Under the pieces are notes generated by a model, which saw nothing but the letters and a program-made list of their open reading frames with translations, searched no databases and was not told the origin of the DNA. Positions 33,006 to 42,061 of a stretch of DNA of 64,000 bases are shown piece after piece (within the stretch, counting starts at the first letter, position 1; each line of letters opens with the position of its first letter). Made by a program: the position numbers and the translations under genes. This DNA is from Vicinamibacterales bacterium. GTDB taxonomy: Bacteria > Acidobacteriota > Vicinamibacteria > Vicinamibacterales > UBA2999. The stretch is taken from positions 1 to 64,000 of the forward strand of contig JAUXWO010000036.1 in the NCBI GenBank assembly GCA_030680175.1, read 5' to 3'.

Positions 33006-33024
33006 TGTCAAGCCACGCTTGACA
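33006..33024. promoter_or_regulatory. 19-bp palindromic operator with divergent -35 boxes
   Basis: TGTCAAGC-CAC-GCTTGACA: perfect 8-bp arms. Each arm contains TTGACA reading outward, so one site carries both -35 hexamers of the two divergent transcripts (secreted protein leftward, efflux genes rightward). The -10 boxes are weak, as expected for an activated or derepressed metal-responsive promoter. Confidence 0.6.
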
Positions 33025-33056
33025 GACCGTCACGGAACAACGGACGATGCTCTCCT

Positions 33057-33506
33057 ATGTGGGCGCGTCTGTGCACCGGTCTGCTCGTCCTGGCGATGGT
33101 TGCCAGCGGGGCAACCGTGTCCGAGGCGCACCTCCACACGGCGAACGGCCATCGCGTCGCCGGCGACAGCGACCATGCCGGAGACCCGGCTCGACCGCTG
33201 TGGCATGCGCACGGGGCGCCGCACGCGCACGAACACGCGGCATCCACAGAGCATGCCGGCGACCACGACCGACAGGACGGCGAGGAAGACATCGTCTACG
33301 TCGGGGATCGCGTGGCCTCGCCCCGCGCAACACCCTACGGGGCGCCACCCATATTCGTCGCCGTCCTCGTGGCGACGAGTGCCGTCGACGTGCCGGTTCG
33401 GGCCCGGGCCGCGATCGTTCGCGCCCTGCCGCCGGTCCATGCCCCGCCACTGATGGCCCCCCGCGCGTCCCGCGCGCCGCCCGCCTCCGCCCGCCTGTTC
33501 GTCTGA
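33057..33506 (+). CDS. Secreted histidine-rich protein, putative metal-binding
   Basis: 149 aa from the ATG at 33057, which opens a signal peptide (LCTGLLVLAMVASGATVSEA). The mature N-terminus is loaded with His and Asp (AHLHTANGH, DSDHAGD, WHAHGAPHAHEHAASTEHAG, DHDRQDGEED), a typical Zn/Co/Ni/Cu-binding tract. A second hydrophobic stretch lies near residue 100 (IFVAVLVATSAV). Located directly upstream of the efflux outer-membrane protein, like the small His-rich proteins found at czc/cus loci. Family not recognised. Confidence 0.75.
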   Translation: MWARLCTGLLVLAMVASGATVSEAHLHTANGHRVAGDSDHAGDPARPLWHAHGAPHAHEHAASTEHAGDHDRQDGEEDIVYVGDRVASPRATPYGAPPIFVAVLVATSAVDVPVRARAAIVRALPPVHAPPLMAPRASRAPPASARLFV

Positions 33507-33567
33507 GCCGCCCGCCGGCTCGTTCTCCGTTTCCGTTTTTCGTTGTCTTTCGTGTTGAGGTGACGCC

Positions 33568-34815
33568 ATGCGTCTCGCGATCCGCTTCTGTGCGGGAGCG
33601 CTCCTGTCGTGCGCCGCCGTGTCGGCGTCGGCGCAGGTGGCCGGTCCCGTCGATCCGGTCTCCACGCTGACCGAAGAGCAGGTCATCGACCGGCTGCTGG
33701 CGCAGGACCCCGGGATCCGCGCACTTCGGACCCGTGTCGACGAGGTCGGTGCCGCGTCCGTCGATCGGACGCGATGGCCGAATCCCAGCGTCACGGTCAA
33801 CCGGGAAAGCGTGGCCGACACGTCGGACACCTTCTACCTCGGGCGTCAGGAACTGCCCCTGTCGGGACGGCTGGGGCTGCTTCGCGACGCGGGCCGCCTC
33901 GCTATCGAGAGCACGGAGGCTGACGTCCGCTTCGCGATCGCTCAGCGCATCTCGGACCTCCGCCACGCCTTTGCGACCCTCCTGCTGGCGCAGGAACAGG
34001 AGGGGGCGCTGCGGGAGGCGGTGGCCGAACTCGATCGACTCGTCGCGATGCTCCGCGCGCGCGAAGAGGCCGGGGACGGCTCCCCCTATGACCGCATGCG
34101 GGGCGCCCGTGCCCTTGCGGACCTGCAGGACGACCTCGCGTCGGCAGGCGTCGAGCGTACCCGTGCGCAAGGGGTCCTCGCCACGTACCTGGGCGCGGGC
34201 GCACGGCCCGACCGGCTGGTCGCGGCAGGGACGCTGCAGACGGATGCGCCGGTGCCCGCCGCCGAGGCGCTGATCGAACAGGCCCTGGCTGCACGCCTCG
34301 ATCACCGGGCGCGAGAGTTGACGTCCACGCAGTTCCAGACGGAACGGCGCGCCGCCGAGCGCCTGCGCGTGCCCGTACCGACGCTGAGCGCCGGACTCAA
34401 GCGGTCAGGCATGGATGGGGCGCGGCACACCGGCTTTCAAGTCTCGGTCGACCTCGGTGTGCCGCTGTTCAACCGTGGCCAATCCGCCGCCCTGCAGGCG
34501 CAGGCGCAGGCCGACCGGGCGCGGGCGGAGGCCGAGGCCCTGCGGGTCCAGATCGAAGCCGACGTCCGGACGGCGCACACCACCGTGACGTTGCGCCGCG
34601 CCCAGACCGAGGCGTATCGCCGGTCGGTGGCGGAGACGGCGGAGCCCCTCGTAGCCACCGCGCGCGTCGGGTACGAAGAAGGCGAACTCGGCATTCTCGA
34701 ACTGCTCGATGCGACGCGCCAGGCGGTGGACGCCCGTCTGCGTGCGCTGGAGGCCTCCGCGCTCGCGCGCCGGGCGGCCATCGAGCTCGACCGCGCCATC
34801 GGGAGAGAGAGGTAG
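33568..34815 (+). CDS. TolC-family outer-membrane factor of a metal RND pump (CzcC-like)
   Basis: 415 aa. Signal peptide LLSCAAVSASAQ, then two long coiled-coil repeats characteristic of TolC proteins (GRLGLLRDAGRLAIESTEAD; GYEEGELGILELLDATRQAV near the C-terminus). Forms the outer-membrane exit duct for the adaptor and pump that follow with 2-bp and 24-bp gaps. The family is shorter than E. coli TolC but usual for CzcC. Confidence 0.9.
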   Translation: MRLAIRFCAGALLSCAAVSASAQVAGPVDPVSTLTEEQVIDRLLAQDPGIRALRTRVDEVGAASVDRTRWPNPSVTVNRESVADTSDTFYLGRQELPLSGRLGLLRDAGRLAIESTEADVRFAIAQRISDLRHAFATLLLAQEQEGALREAVAELDRLVAMLRAREEAGDGSPYDRMRGARALADLQDDLASAGVERTRAQGVLATYLGAGARPDRLVAAGTLQTDAPVPAAEALIEQALAARLDHRARELTSTQFQTERRAAERLRVPVPTLSAGLKRSGMDGARHTGFQVSVDLGVPLFNRGQSAALQAQAQADRARAEAEALRVQIEADVRTAHTTVTLRRAQTEAYRRSVAETAEPLVATARVGYEEGELGILELLDATRQAVDARLRALEASALARRAAIELDRAIGRER

Positions 34816-34817
34816 TC

Positions 34818-36350
34818 ATGTCGGACAGAGTCGTCCTCATCCTCGGCGTCATCGCGTTGATCGGCGCGCTGGCCGCCTGCGGGTCCGCACCGCCGCCAGC
34901 ACCTGTGGTGGAAGAGCCCCCGGCGATCGCCGTCACGCTGTGGTCACCGCGCACCGAGCTCTTCGTGGAGTTCCCGCCGCTGGTGGCGGGCGCCGAGGCT
35001 CGCTTTGCCATTCATCTGACCGATCTCGAGGACTTCGCGCCGCTGCGGGAAGGCCGGGTCGTGGTCCGATTCGAGGGGGAGGCCATCACGCAGTTCGAGG
35101 TCGATGGCCCCTCGACGCCCGGCATCTTCGGCGTGGATGTGACCGTGCCGGCGGCACGGCGGTACCAGATGGCCATCGAAGTCCACGCCCCAGGCCTGAC
35201 CGACGAGCATCGGGTCGGGGCGGTCACGGTGTACCCCACCCTCGACGAGGCGGTGGCCGCGATCGAGGAGAGCGAAGAGGGCGCCACCGCGTTCCTCAAG
35301 GAGCAGCAGTGGACGCTCGAGTTCGCGACCATGCAGGTCGACGAGCGCGCCCGGCGCGAGGTGATCGTGGTGCCCGCCACCATCGAGCCTCGAACGGGCG
35401 GCAGCGCGGACGTGCGCGCCATGGCCGCGGGGCGCATCGCGCGCGGCGGCGATCGTGCCGTCGGGACGCGCGTCGGCCGCGGCGAGGCCCTCGCCGAGCT
35501 GGTCGTCCGCAACGAACGCGTCGGCGAAAGCCCCATTCTGCGACTGGAGCTCTCGAACGCCGAGGCCGAACTCCGCCTCGCTGAACAGACCCTGGCGCGC
35601 ACCGAGAGTCTGGCGACAGCCGGCGCCATCCCCGCGCGTCGCCTTGACGAGGCGCGCGTCGGCCGGGACACCGCGGCGGCCCGCGTGCAGATCGCGGAGG
35701 AGCACCTGCGGCACCTCGAACTCAGCCGAAGCGGCGAGGGGGCCGGGGAGGCCGGCGAGCGCGTGGTGCTGCGCGCCCCGATCGCGGGCGTGATCGCCGA
35801 ATCGTTCGCGACGGCCGGCGCCACCGTCGAGGCCGGAGAGATCCTCTACCGGATCGTGACCCTGGACCGTGTCCACGTCGTGGGGGCCGTGCCGGAACAG
35901 CAACTGTCGCGGGTGCAGGACGCCATGGAGGCGGAGATCGTCGTGCCGGGCCTCGACCCGCTTCGCACGAGCCGCCGCGTCTCCGTCGGGCGCGTGGTCG
36001 ACCGGCAGGCCCGGTCGGTGCCTGTCGTCTTCGTGCTCGACGATCCGCCGGCGGCGGTTGCGATTGGCCAAACCGTGTCGCTGCGGCTGATCGGCCCGGA
36101 CGCCGCCGGGGGCGTCACCATTCCCGCTAGCGCCGTCGTGGACGATGCGGGCCAGCCGATCGTGTTCGTGCAGACGGGCGGCGAGCGCTTCGAGCGGCGG
36201 CCGGTCCGCCTCGGCAGCGCACGTGAAGGCGGCTACGTGCAGATCGTCAGCGGCCTCGACGCTGGAGAACGGATCGTCTCGCGCGGCGCGCACCTCGTAC
36301 GACTCGCGGCCCTGTCGCCGCAGACCCCGGGACATGGCCATGTGCACTGA
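34818..36350 (+). CDS. Periplasmic adaptor (membrane-fusion) protein of the RND pump
   Basis: 510 aa lipoprotein (lipobox LAACGS near residue 18). An N-terminal Ig-like module (residues about 35-135: LFVEFPPLVAGAEARFAIHL, VVRFEGEAITQFEVDGP) precedes the conventional adaptor, which has a lipoyl/barrel-sandwich (VVLRAPIAGVIAESFATAGA) around a coiled-coil hairpin (ELRLAEQTLARTESL), and a beta-barrel. The extra module is shared by a subset of HME adaptors and may bind metal or stop premature loading. Links the outer-membrane factor to the pump. Confidence 0.88.
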   Translation: MSDRVVLILGVIALIGALAACGSAPPPAPVVEEPPAIAVTLWSPRTELFVEFPPLVAGAEARFAIHLTDLEDFAPLREGRVVVRFEGEAITQFEVDGPSTPGIFGVDVTVPAARRYQMAIEVHAPGLTDEHRVGAVTVYPTLDEAVAAIEESEEGATAFLKEQQWTLEFATMQVDERARREVIVVPATIEPRTGGSADVRAMAAGRIARGGDRAVGTRVGRGEALAELVVRNERVGESPILRLELSNAEAELRLAEQTLARTESLATAGAIPARRLDEARVGRDTAAARVQIAEEHLRHLELSRSGEGAGEAGERVVLRAPIAGVIAESFATAGATVEAGEILYRIVTLDRVHVVGAVPEQQLSRVQDAMEAEIVVPGLDPLRTSRRVSVGRVVDRQARSVPVVFVLDDPPAAVAIGQTVSLRLIGPDAAGGVTIPASAVVDDAGQPIVFVQTGGERFERRPVRLGSAREGGYVQIVSGLDAGERIVSRGAHLVRLAALSPQTPGHGHVH

Positions 36351-36374
36351 TCGAACTGTGGCGGAGCGTGCGTC

Positions 36375-39300
36375 GTGATTGATCGCATCATTGCGTGGTC
36401 GCTGGGCAACCGGCCCGTCGTGCTCGCCCTGAGCGTGATCTTCCTCATCGGGGGCAGTTGGGTCGCCGTGCGCATGCCCGTGGACGTGCTGCCGGATCTG
36501 ACCGCGCCCACCGTGACGATCCTCGTCGAGGGCCGCGGCATGGCGCCGACCGACATGGAAGCGCTCGTCACGTTCCCGATCGAGACGGCGCTCAACGGCG
36601 CGGCCGGCGTGCGCCGCGTCCGGTCCGCGACCGCCGTCGGGATCGCCGTCATCTGGGTCGAGTTCGAGTGGGGCGAGGACATCTACCGCGCCCGGCAAAC
36701 GGTCAGCGAGCGCGTCACGGCCGTCGCCGCCGACCTGCCGTCGGGCGTCGACCCGCCCGCCCTCGCGCCGGTGTCGTCGATCATGGGCGAGATCCTGTTC
36801 ATCGCGCTCCGCTCGGACCGTCACGACGACCTGGCGCTGCGCACCATTGCGGAAACCCAGGTGCGCCGGCGATTGCTTGCCGTGCCCGGCGTCTCCCAGG
36901 TCGTGGCGACCGGTGGGGGAGAACGGCAGTTCCAGGTGGTCGTCTCGCCCGACCACTTGATCGCGGCCGGCGTGTCACTGGCCGAGCTGGAAGCGGCCCT
37001 GCGCGGCGCCAGCCGCAACACCTCGGCCGGCTTCATGGTCGCCACCGGACAGGAGTATCTGATCCAGGGCATCGGCCAGATCCGGTCGCTGGCTGACATC
37101 GAAGCGACGGTCGTGACTGCCCGAGACACGCGGCCCATCTTCGTGCGCGACCTGGCCACCGTGCGCATCGGCGAGGCGCTCAGGCGCGGAGAAGGCTCGT
37201 ACAACGGCGAGCCGGCGATCATCCTCGGCATCCAGCGGCAGCCCGATGTGAACACGCTGCAGTTGACGCAGACCCTCGAACGCGCCTTCGACGACATCCA
37301 GGCGACGCTGCCGGAGGGCGTGCGGATCGAACGGGACGTCATGCGCCAGGCTGACTTCATCGAGGTGGCGCTCGCCAACCTGAACGCCGCGCTGCGCGAC
37401 GGCACGCTGCTGGTGGTGCTCGTCACTGTCGTCTTCCTGGCCAACCTGCGGGCGGCGGGCATCACGCTCGTCGCGATCCCGCTGTCGCTGCTGGCGGCCG
37501 TGATCGCCTTCCGGATGTTCGGCCTGACCATCAACAGCATGACCCTGGGCGGACTCGCCATCGCCATCGGCGCGCTCGTGGACGATGCGATCGTGGACGT
37601 GGAGAACATCCTCCGGCGGCTGCGTGAGAACGCCCGGACACCCGACGCGGATCGCCGGCCGCTCCTCGATGTGGTCTACACGGCCAGTTGCGAGATCCGC
37701 CGGTCGATCGTGTTCGCCACGCTGATCGTCATGCTGGTGTTCCTGCCCCTGTTCTTTCTCGCCGATGTCGAAGGGCGCCTGCTCCGTCCGCTCGGACTCG
37801 CGTACCTCATCGCGCTCTTCGCCTCACTCGTCGTCGCCCTCACGGTGACGCCTGTGTTGTCGTCGTACCTGCTTCCGCGCCTGCGGTCGGTTCGCGAGGC
37901 GACGGAGCCCGCGTTCGCGCAGTGGCTCAAGCGCCAGTACGGCCGGATCCTGCCCGCCACGCTCGATCACCGCTTTCTGGTGCTTGCGGGGGCTGGGGTA
38001 CTGCTGGTGCTGACGGCCGTCGCGCTGCCACGGATGGGGCGCGCCTTCCTCCCCGAGTTCAACGAGGGCGCGCTCGTCATCAGCGCCGTGACGCTGCCAG
38101 GCACGAGCCTCGAGGCGTCCGACCAGCTCGGGGCATCCCTCGAGCGGCTGCTGCGGGACGTGCCGGAGGTCGTGAGCACGGCCAGGCGCACGGGCCGGGC
38201 CGAACGGGACGAGCACGTGCAGGGTGTCGAGTCGGCCGAGATCGACGTGAAGCTGCAGGCCAGCGACCGGACCCGCGACGAGGTGCTCGCGCACGTACGC
38301 ACGAGGCTCTCGTTGCTGCCGGGCGTCAACGTCACACTCGGCCAGCCGATCTCCCACCGCATCGACCACATGCTCTCCGGGACACGCGCGAACGTGGCCA
38401 TCAAGATCTTCGGTGACGACCTCCACGAACTGCGGAGCATCGGGGAGCGCGTGCAGGCCGCGGTCGCGGACGTCACGGGGCTTGTCGACCTCTCCGTGGA
38501 GCAGCAGACCGACATCCCCACCGTGCGCGTGCAGTTCGATCGCGCCGCACTGGGACGGTTCGGCCTGCAGGCCGGGGTCGCGGCAGACGCGCTCGAGACC
38601 GCGCTGGTGGGGCGTGAGGTCGGCCAGATTCTGGACCAGCAGGTCGCCGTGCCCCTGGTGGTCCGCTACCCGGCGGCCGACGTGCCGGATCTCGACGCCA
38701 TCCGACAGACGCCGCTGCGCTCCGCCACGGGCGGCCGCGTGCCCGTGGAGGCGGTGGCCGAGGTCATCATCGACCGCAGTCCGAACTTCATCAGCCGAGA
38801 GAACGTGCAGCGCAAGATCACCGTGACGGGCAACGTCGCCGGTCGCGACCTCGGCAGCGTCGTCGGGGATGCCCGACGTGCCGTCGCCGATGGGGTGCCG
38901 CTGCCCCCGGGCTACCGCATCGAATTCAGCGGGCAGTTCGAGAGCAGCGAGCAGGCGTCCTCGCTGCTGTTCTGGCTCAGCCTGGGCGTCATTGTCGCCA
39001 TGTTCTTCATGCTGACGGCGGCCTTCCGATCGGCGCCGCTGGCCGGCCTGATCATGGTCAACCTTCCGCTCGCGCTCATCGGGGGCATCGCAGGCGTCTT
39101 CGTCTCGGGTGGCGTCCTTTCGGTCGCGTCAATCATCGGGCTCATCGCCCTTCTGGGCATCGCCGCGCGCAACGGCATCATGCTCGTGTCGCACATCGAA
39201 CATCTGCGGAACGACGAGGGCGTCACCGACCTGCGCGAGGCCGTGACGCGGGGCTCGATCGATCGCCTCGTGCCGATTCTGATGACCGCCCTGTCGACGG

Positions 39301-39491
39301 GGCTGGCGCTCGTGCCCGTCGCCCTCGGTGCGGGCGAGCCGGGGAGCGAGATTCAGGCGCCGATGGCCAGCGTCATCATCTTCGGACTGGCCTCGTCGAC
39401 GGTCCTGAACATGCTGGTCGTGCCGGCGTCGTATTACGCGTTGCACCACCGCGACGAGAGGCGGCGCACGGAAGCGATCGGCGCACGGTGA
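36375..39491 (+). CDS. Heavy-metal efflux RND pump (HME family, CzcA/CusA-like)
   Basis: 1038 aa from a GTG. Twelve membrane segments in two halves with large periplasmic loops. Hallmarks: NRPVVLALSVIFLIGGSWVA and MPVDVLPDLTAPTVTI at the N-terminus; the TM4 proton-relay motif LVDDAIVDVENILRRLRENA; RAFLPEFNEGALVI opening the second half; ARNGIMLVSHIEHLR near the end. The TM4 motif has DD and lacks both the canonical CzcA (DGAVV) and CusA (DAAIVMIE) forms, so the metal is not predictable. Exports metal cations by proton antiport. Confidence 0.9.
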   Translation: MIDRIIAWSLGNRPVVLALSVIFLIGGSWVAVRMPVDVLPDLTAPTVTILVEGRGMAPTDMEALVTFPIETALNGAAGVRRVRSATAVGIAVIWVEFEWGEDIYRARQTVSERVTAVAADLPSGVDPPALAPVSSIMGEILFIALRSDRHDDLALRTIAETQVRRRLLAVPGVSQVVATGGGERQFQVVVSPDHLIAAGVSLAELEAALRGASRNTSAGFMVATGQEYLIQGIGQIRSLADIEATVVTARDTRPIFVRDLATVRIGEALRRGEGSYNGEPAIILGIQRQPDVNTLQLTQTLERAFDDIQATLPEGVRIERDVMRQADFIEVALANLNAALRDGTLLVVLVTVVFLANLRAAGITLVAIPLSLLAAVIAFRMFGLTINSMTLGGLAIAIGALVDDAIVDVENILRRLRENARTPDADRRPLLDVVYTASCEIRRSIVFATLIVMLVFLPLFFLADVEGRLLRPLGLAYLIALFASLVVALTVTPVLSSYLLPRLRSVREATEPAFAQWLKRQYGRILPATLDHRFLVLAGAGVLLVLTAVALPRMGRAFLPEFNEGALVISAVTLPGTSLEASDQLGASLERLLRDVPEVVSTARRTGRAERDEHVQGVESAEIDVKLQASDRTRDEVLAHVRTRLSLLPGVNVTLGQPISHRIDHMLSGTRANVAIKIFGDDLHELRSIGERVQAAVADVTGLVDLSVEQQTDIPTVRVQFDRAALGRFGLQAGVAADALETALVGREVGQILDQQVAVPLVVRYPAADVPDLDAIRQTPLRSATGGRVPVEAVAEVIIDRSPNFISRENVQRKITVTGNVAGRDLGSVVGDARRAVADGVPLPPGYRIEFSGQFESSEQASSLLFWLSLGVIVAMFFMLTAAFRSAPLAGLIMVNLPLALIGGIAGVFVSGGVLSVASIIGLIALLGIAARNGIMLVSHIEHLRNDEGVTDLREAVTRGSIDRLVPILMTALSTGLALVPVALGAGEPGSEIQAPMASVIIFGLASSTVLNMLVVPASYYALHHRDERRRTEAIGAR

Positions 39492-39552
39492 GGCGGCCGA
39501 GGCCGGAACCGTGAAGTCAGGCTGGGCGTCGGCGGAAGCCGCGCGAACGCAC

Positions 39553-40137
39553 CTACCGGCCAGATCGCAGCCAGCGATCGAGCTCGGCGTCGAAGACCGG
39601 CATCAGATCGCTCTGGCCCAGGGCGTCCTCGAGCAGGCCCAGCGTCGTCCGGATCTGGTTGACGTCGAGCGCGGATCCGCGCTCCGACAGTACCCCCCGC
39701 ACATCCTCGATGTCCTTCTCACGCCCGGCGAGCACCTTCGTGACAATCAGGTCTTCAGGGCTGATGAAGGGGACGGCGGTGCCGGCGACGTCAATCGACA
39801 CGGCCCGCTCGAGAAACAGATCCTCGAGACCTGGCCCGGCCAGGACGAGATCGAGGGCCAGACCCGACGCCCGATGTTCGAGCGGGACGACGCGCGTCGT
39901 TCGGATGAAGGCCTCGGTCGCGTCGATGCGGAGGGAGAAGCCGCTCGTGTCGAGCGCGCGCACCAGCTGGTCGGTCGAGGCGCTGCACTTGACGGTCACG
40001 TCGACGTCCGTCGTCAGGCGTGGACGCCCCCACACGAGCGCCGCCTGCGCGCCGAAGACATACCACCCGGCGCCAAGGGCGTCCAGGGCGGCCGAGAGGT
40101 CCGAGAGGAGCTCAGCGGGGCCGGCAGGCGACGGCAC
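39553..40137 (-). CDS. Nucleotidyltransferase-fold protein (AbiEii/MNT-like)
   Basis: 194 aa. The pol-beta-type NTase core has GAQAALVWGRPRLTTDVDVT, the G(A)-x9-T-x-D-x-D pattern of minimal nucleotidyltransferases, then LDLVLAGPG and FISPEDLIVTKVLAGREKD with the distal acidic residues. Such proteins are toxins or antitoxins that transfer nucleotides to RNA or protein, or uncharacterised housekeeping proteins. Overlaps the partner gene by 26 bp, typical of a toxin-antitoxin module. Confidence 0.8.
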   Translation of the reverse strand: MPSPAGPAELLSDLSAALDALGAGWYVFGAQAALVWGRPRLTTDVDVTVKCSASTDQLVRALDTSGFSLRIDATEAFIRTTRVVPLEHRASGLALDLVLAGPGLEDLFLERAVSIDVAGTAVPFISPEDLIVTKVLAGREKDIEDVRGVLSERGSALDVNQIRTTLGLLEDALGQSDLMPVFDAELDRWLRSGR

Positions 40138-40363
40138 GCAAAGCCTCTCCGACGCGCTGATGGACCAGGAGATCGTCGAGGCGGTGCTGGCGCGAGGGCC
40201 AGCCTGGGCGGAGCGCCTGGGCGTGCGAGCGCATCACGTCCCCGATGCCCAGCACTTCAGCCGCAGAGCTGCGGGCCTTGAGCGTGTGCCAGAAGCGGGC
40301 CTTCGATGTCGCGACGGCGGACCAGTCTCGACGGACGAACTGCCGTAAGGTGTCGCGATCCAC
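40112..40363 (-). CDS. Small partner of the nucleotidyltransferase, putative antitoxin
   Basis: 83 aa, helical and basic, beginning MDRDTLRQFVRRDWSAVATS with KARFWHTLKARSSAAEVLGI. I recall similar short proteins immediately upstream of NTase genes, where they serve as cognate partners. No enzymatic motif is seen. The 26-bp overlap with the NTase gene implies coupled translation. Confidence 0.65.
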   Translation of the reverse strand: MDRDTLRQFVRRDWSAVATSKARFWHTLKARSSAAEVLGIGDVMRSHAQALRPGWPSRQHRLDDLLVHQRVGEALRAVACRPR

Positions 40364-40450
40364 GTGCCGATTCTACCATCCAGTGGCAGGCCACCCCGGG
40401 GTATCCCGTTCGATCGTCGGCCGTCATGGCGCCGCCGATCTACCACGGCA

Positions 40451-41530
40451 TCACCGCACCACACCCTCGCGGGCCGTGGGCGCCGGGAACCAGTGCTTCG
40501 TGCGCACGCAGACGGCGCAGACCGACAGCATCACCGGCACCTCGATGAGCACGCCCACGACGGTCGCCAGCGCCGCGCCCGACTCGGGACCGAAGAGCGC
40601 AATCGCCGTCGCCACGGCCAGCTCGAAGAAGTTGCTCGCGCCGATGAGCGCGCCAGGCGCGGCGACGGAGTACTCGACCCCGAACAGCCGCATCAGACCG
40701 TACGTCAGCGACGAGTTGAAGTAGACCTGAATCAGGATCGGCACGGCGATGAGCGCCACGTGCAGGGTCTTGCTCGTCAGGTTGTCGGCCTGGAAGGCGA
40801 AGATCAGGACGAGCGTGGCCAGCAGCGCCATCATGCTCACCGGCGCGAAGCGCGGCAGCAGCTCCTGTTCGAACCACACTTCGCCCCTTGACCGAATCAG
40901 CCACGTCCGGAGCAGCAACCCGGCCGTCAGCGGCACGACGATGAAGACGAGCACGGAGTAGAGGAGCACCTCGAACGGCACCTCGAGCGAGGAGGCGCCC
41001 GCGACCAGGTAGCGGACGATCGGCGCGAACAGCACGAGCATGATCAGGTCGTTCACCGAGACCTGGACGAGCGTGTAGGCGGGGTCGCCGTCGGAGAGGT
41101 AGCTCCACACGAACACCATCGCCGTACACGGCGCCGCCGCGAGGATGATGAGGCCCGCGATGTACTGGTCGGCATCGTCCGGTCCGATCCACGGGCTGAA
41201 CACGATGCGGAAGAAGAACCACGCGATGAGCGCCATCGAGAACGGCTTCACCAGCCAGTTCACGAACATCGTGACGAAGAGCCCCCGCGGGCGGCGGCCC
41301 ACGTTGCGGATCGCCCCGAAGTCGACCTTCATCATCATCGGCGTGATCATCAGCCAGATGAGGATGGCGATCGGCACGTTGATCTGGCTGCCCTCGCCGA
41401 ACTCCATCCCGCGCAGGCCGGCCATGAACCCAGGCGCCGTCTTGCCGATGACGACACCGAGCACCATGCACAACCCGACCCAGAGACTCAGGTACCGTTC
41501 GAAGACACTTAGGCGCTTTGGCTCAGACAT
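40451..41530 (-). CDS. acr3: Acr3 arsenite efflux permease
   Basis: 359 aa with ten predicted membrane segments. Acr3 hallmarks: ILIWLMITPMMMKVDFGAI, VNWLVKPFSMALIAW, the essential cysteine in AAPCTAMVFVWSYL, VNDLIMLVLFAPIVR and ASNFFELAVATAIALFG. Extrudes As(III) (and Sb(III) in some) by proton exchange. Last gene of the ars operon; a 180-bp spacer with GATCT-type repeats separates it from arsR. Confidence 0.93.
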   Translation of the reverse strand: MSEPKRLSVFERYLSLWVGLCMVLGVVIGKTAPGFMAGLRGMEFGEGSQINVPIAILIWLMITPMMMKVDFGAIRNVGRRPRGLFVTMFVNWLVKPFSMALIAWFFFRIVFSPWIGPDDADQYIAGLIILAAAPCTAMVFVWSYLSDGDPAYTLVQVSVNDLIMLVLFAPIVRYLVAGASSLEVPFEVLLYSVLVFIVVPLTAGLLLRTWLIRSRGEVWFEQELLPRFAPVSMMALLATLVLIFAFQADNLTSKTLHVALIAVPILIQVYFNSSLTYGLMRLFGVEYSVAAPGALIGASNFFELAVATAIALFGPESGAALATVVGVLIEVPVMLSVCAVCVRTKHWFPAPTAREGVVR

Positions 41531-41561
41531 AAATACTTGGATGGATGGAGGCCAAAGATGA

Positions 41562-41702
41562 CATCTTGCGATCTCGTGATGTGGTGACGTGGTGATCGGA
41601 TGCTTGAGGTTCCGATGTTCCTGGCTTGCGCTGGCAATGTATCGGCTGATCTGCTGATCTGGTGATCTGTGATCTGTGATCTGTGATCTGACGATCTGCG
41701 GC
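41562..41702. repeat. GATCT-type degenerate repeats upstream of acr3
   Basis: GATCTCGTGATGTGGTGACG, then a cleaner array of CTGATCTG and GTGATCT units (four consecutive TGATCTG near 41657-41690). The same unit family as the tract inside dnaE2 at 10801-10942. It fills the arsR-acr3 spacer. Confidence 0.8.
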
Positions 41703-41710
41703 CCGCGTCA

Positions 41711-42055
41711 TCACACGGCGTCCAGCAGCCCCTTGAACCGTCTGAGGGCCTCGGGAACGATGCAGTAGCCCACGCGGGGGCCACCCCTGGACTGCACGAG
41801 GCCGGCCGCCCGGAGGATCCGCAGGTGCTCGGACACCGTGGACTGCGCCAGCGGCAGTTCGTCCACGATCTGGCAGCATTGGCGGGCGTCCTTGCGCGCG
41901 AGCATGCGGAGGATCTGCACCCGCACCGGGTGCGCGATGGCCTTCGCGAAGGCGGCCAGTTGCTCGTCGGCCTCCGGGCCTGACGGCAGCAGCACGCCGG
42001 GACGGCCCTCCTCGGGCAGGCAGCAGGAATCCTGAAGGGTCTTCTGCTTACTCAT
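41711..42055 (-). CDS. arsR: ArsR-family arsenic-responsive repressor
   Basis: 114 aa winged-helix repressor (HPVRVQILRMLAR, LPLAQSTVSEHLRILRAAGL, GYCIVPEAL). Cysteine pairs at C11-C12 near the N-terminus and C60-C61 before the recognition helix are reminiscent of the Corynebacterium ArsR As(III) site (C15, C16, C55), not the E. coli CVC-x2-C site. Releases DNA on As(III) binding. It probably acts at the 43679-43703 palindrome in front of the operon. Six bp after the thioredoxin-like gene. Confidence 0.92.
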   Translation of the reverse strand: MSKQKTLQDSCCLPEEGRPGVLLPSGPEADEQLAAFAKAIAHPVRVQILRMLARKDARQCCQIVDELPLAQSTVSEHLRILRAAGLVQSRGGPRVGYCIVPEALRRFKGLLDAV

Positions 42056-42061
42056 GTCTTG

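Noticed and set aside
36375-39491. Assignment of the RND pump to copper/silver (CusA) or zinc/cobalt/cadmium (CzcA)
   Set aside because: The TM4 motif DDAIVDVEN matches neither canonical form, so the metal was left open.
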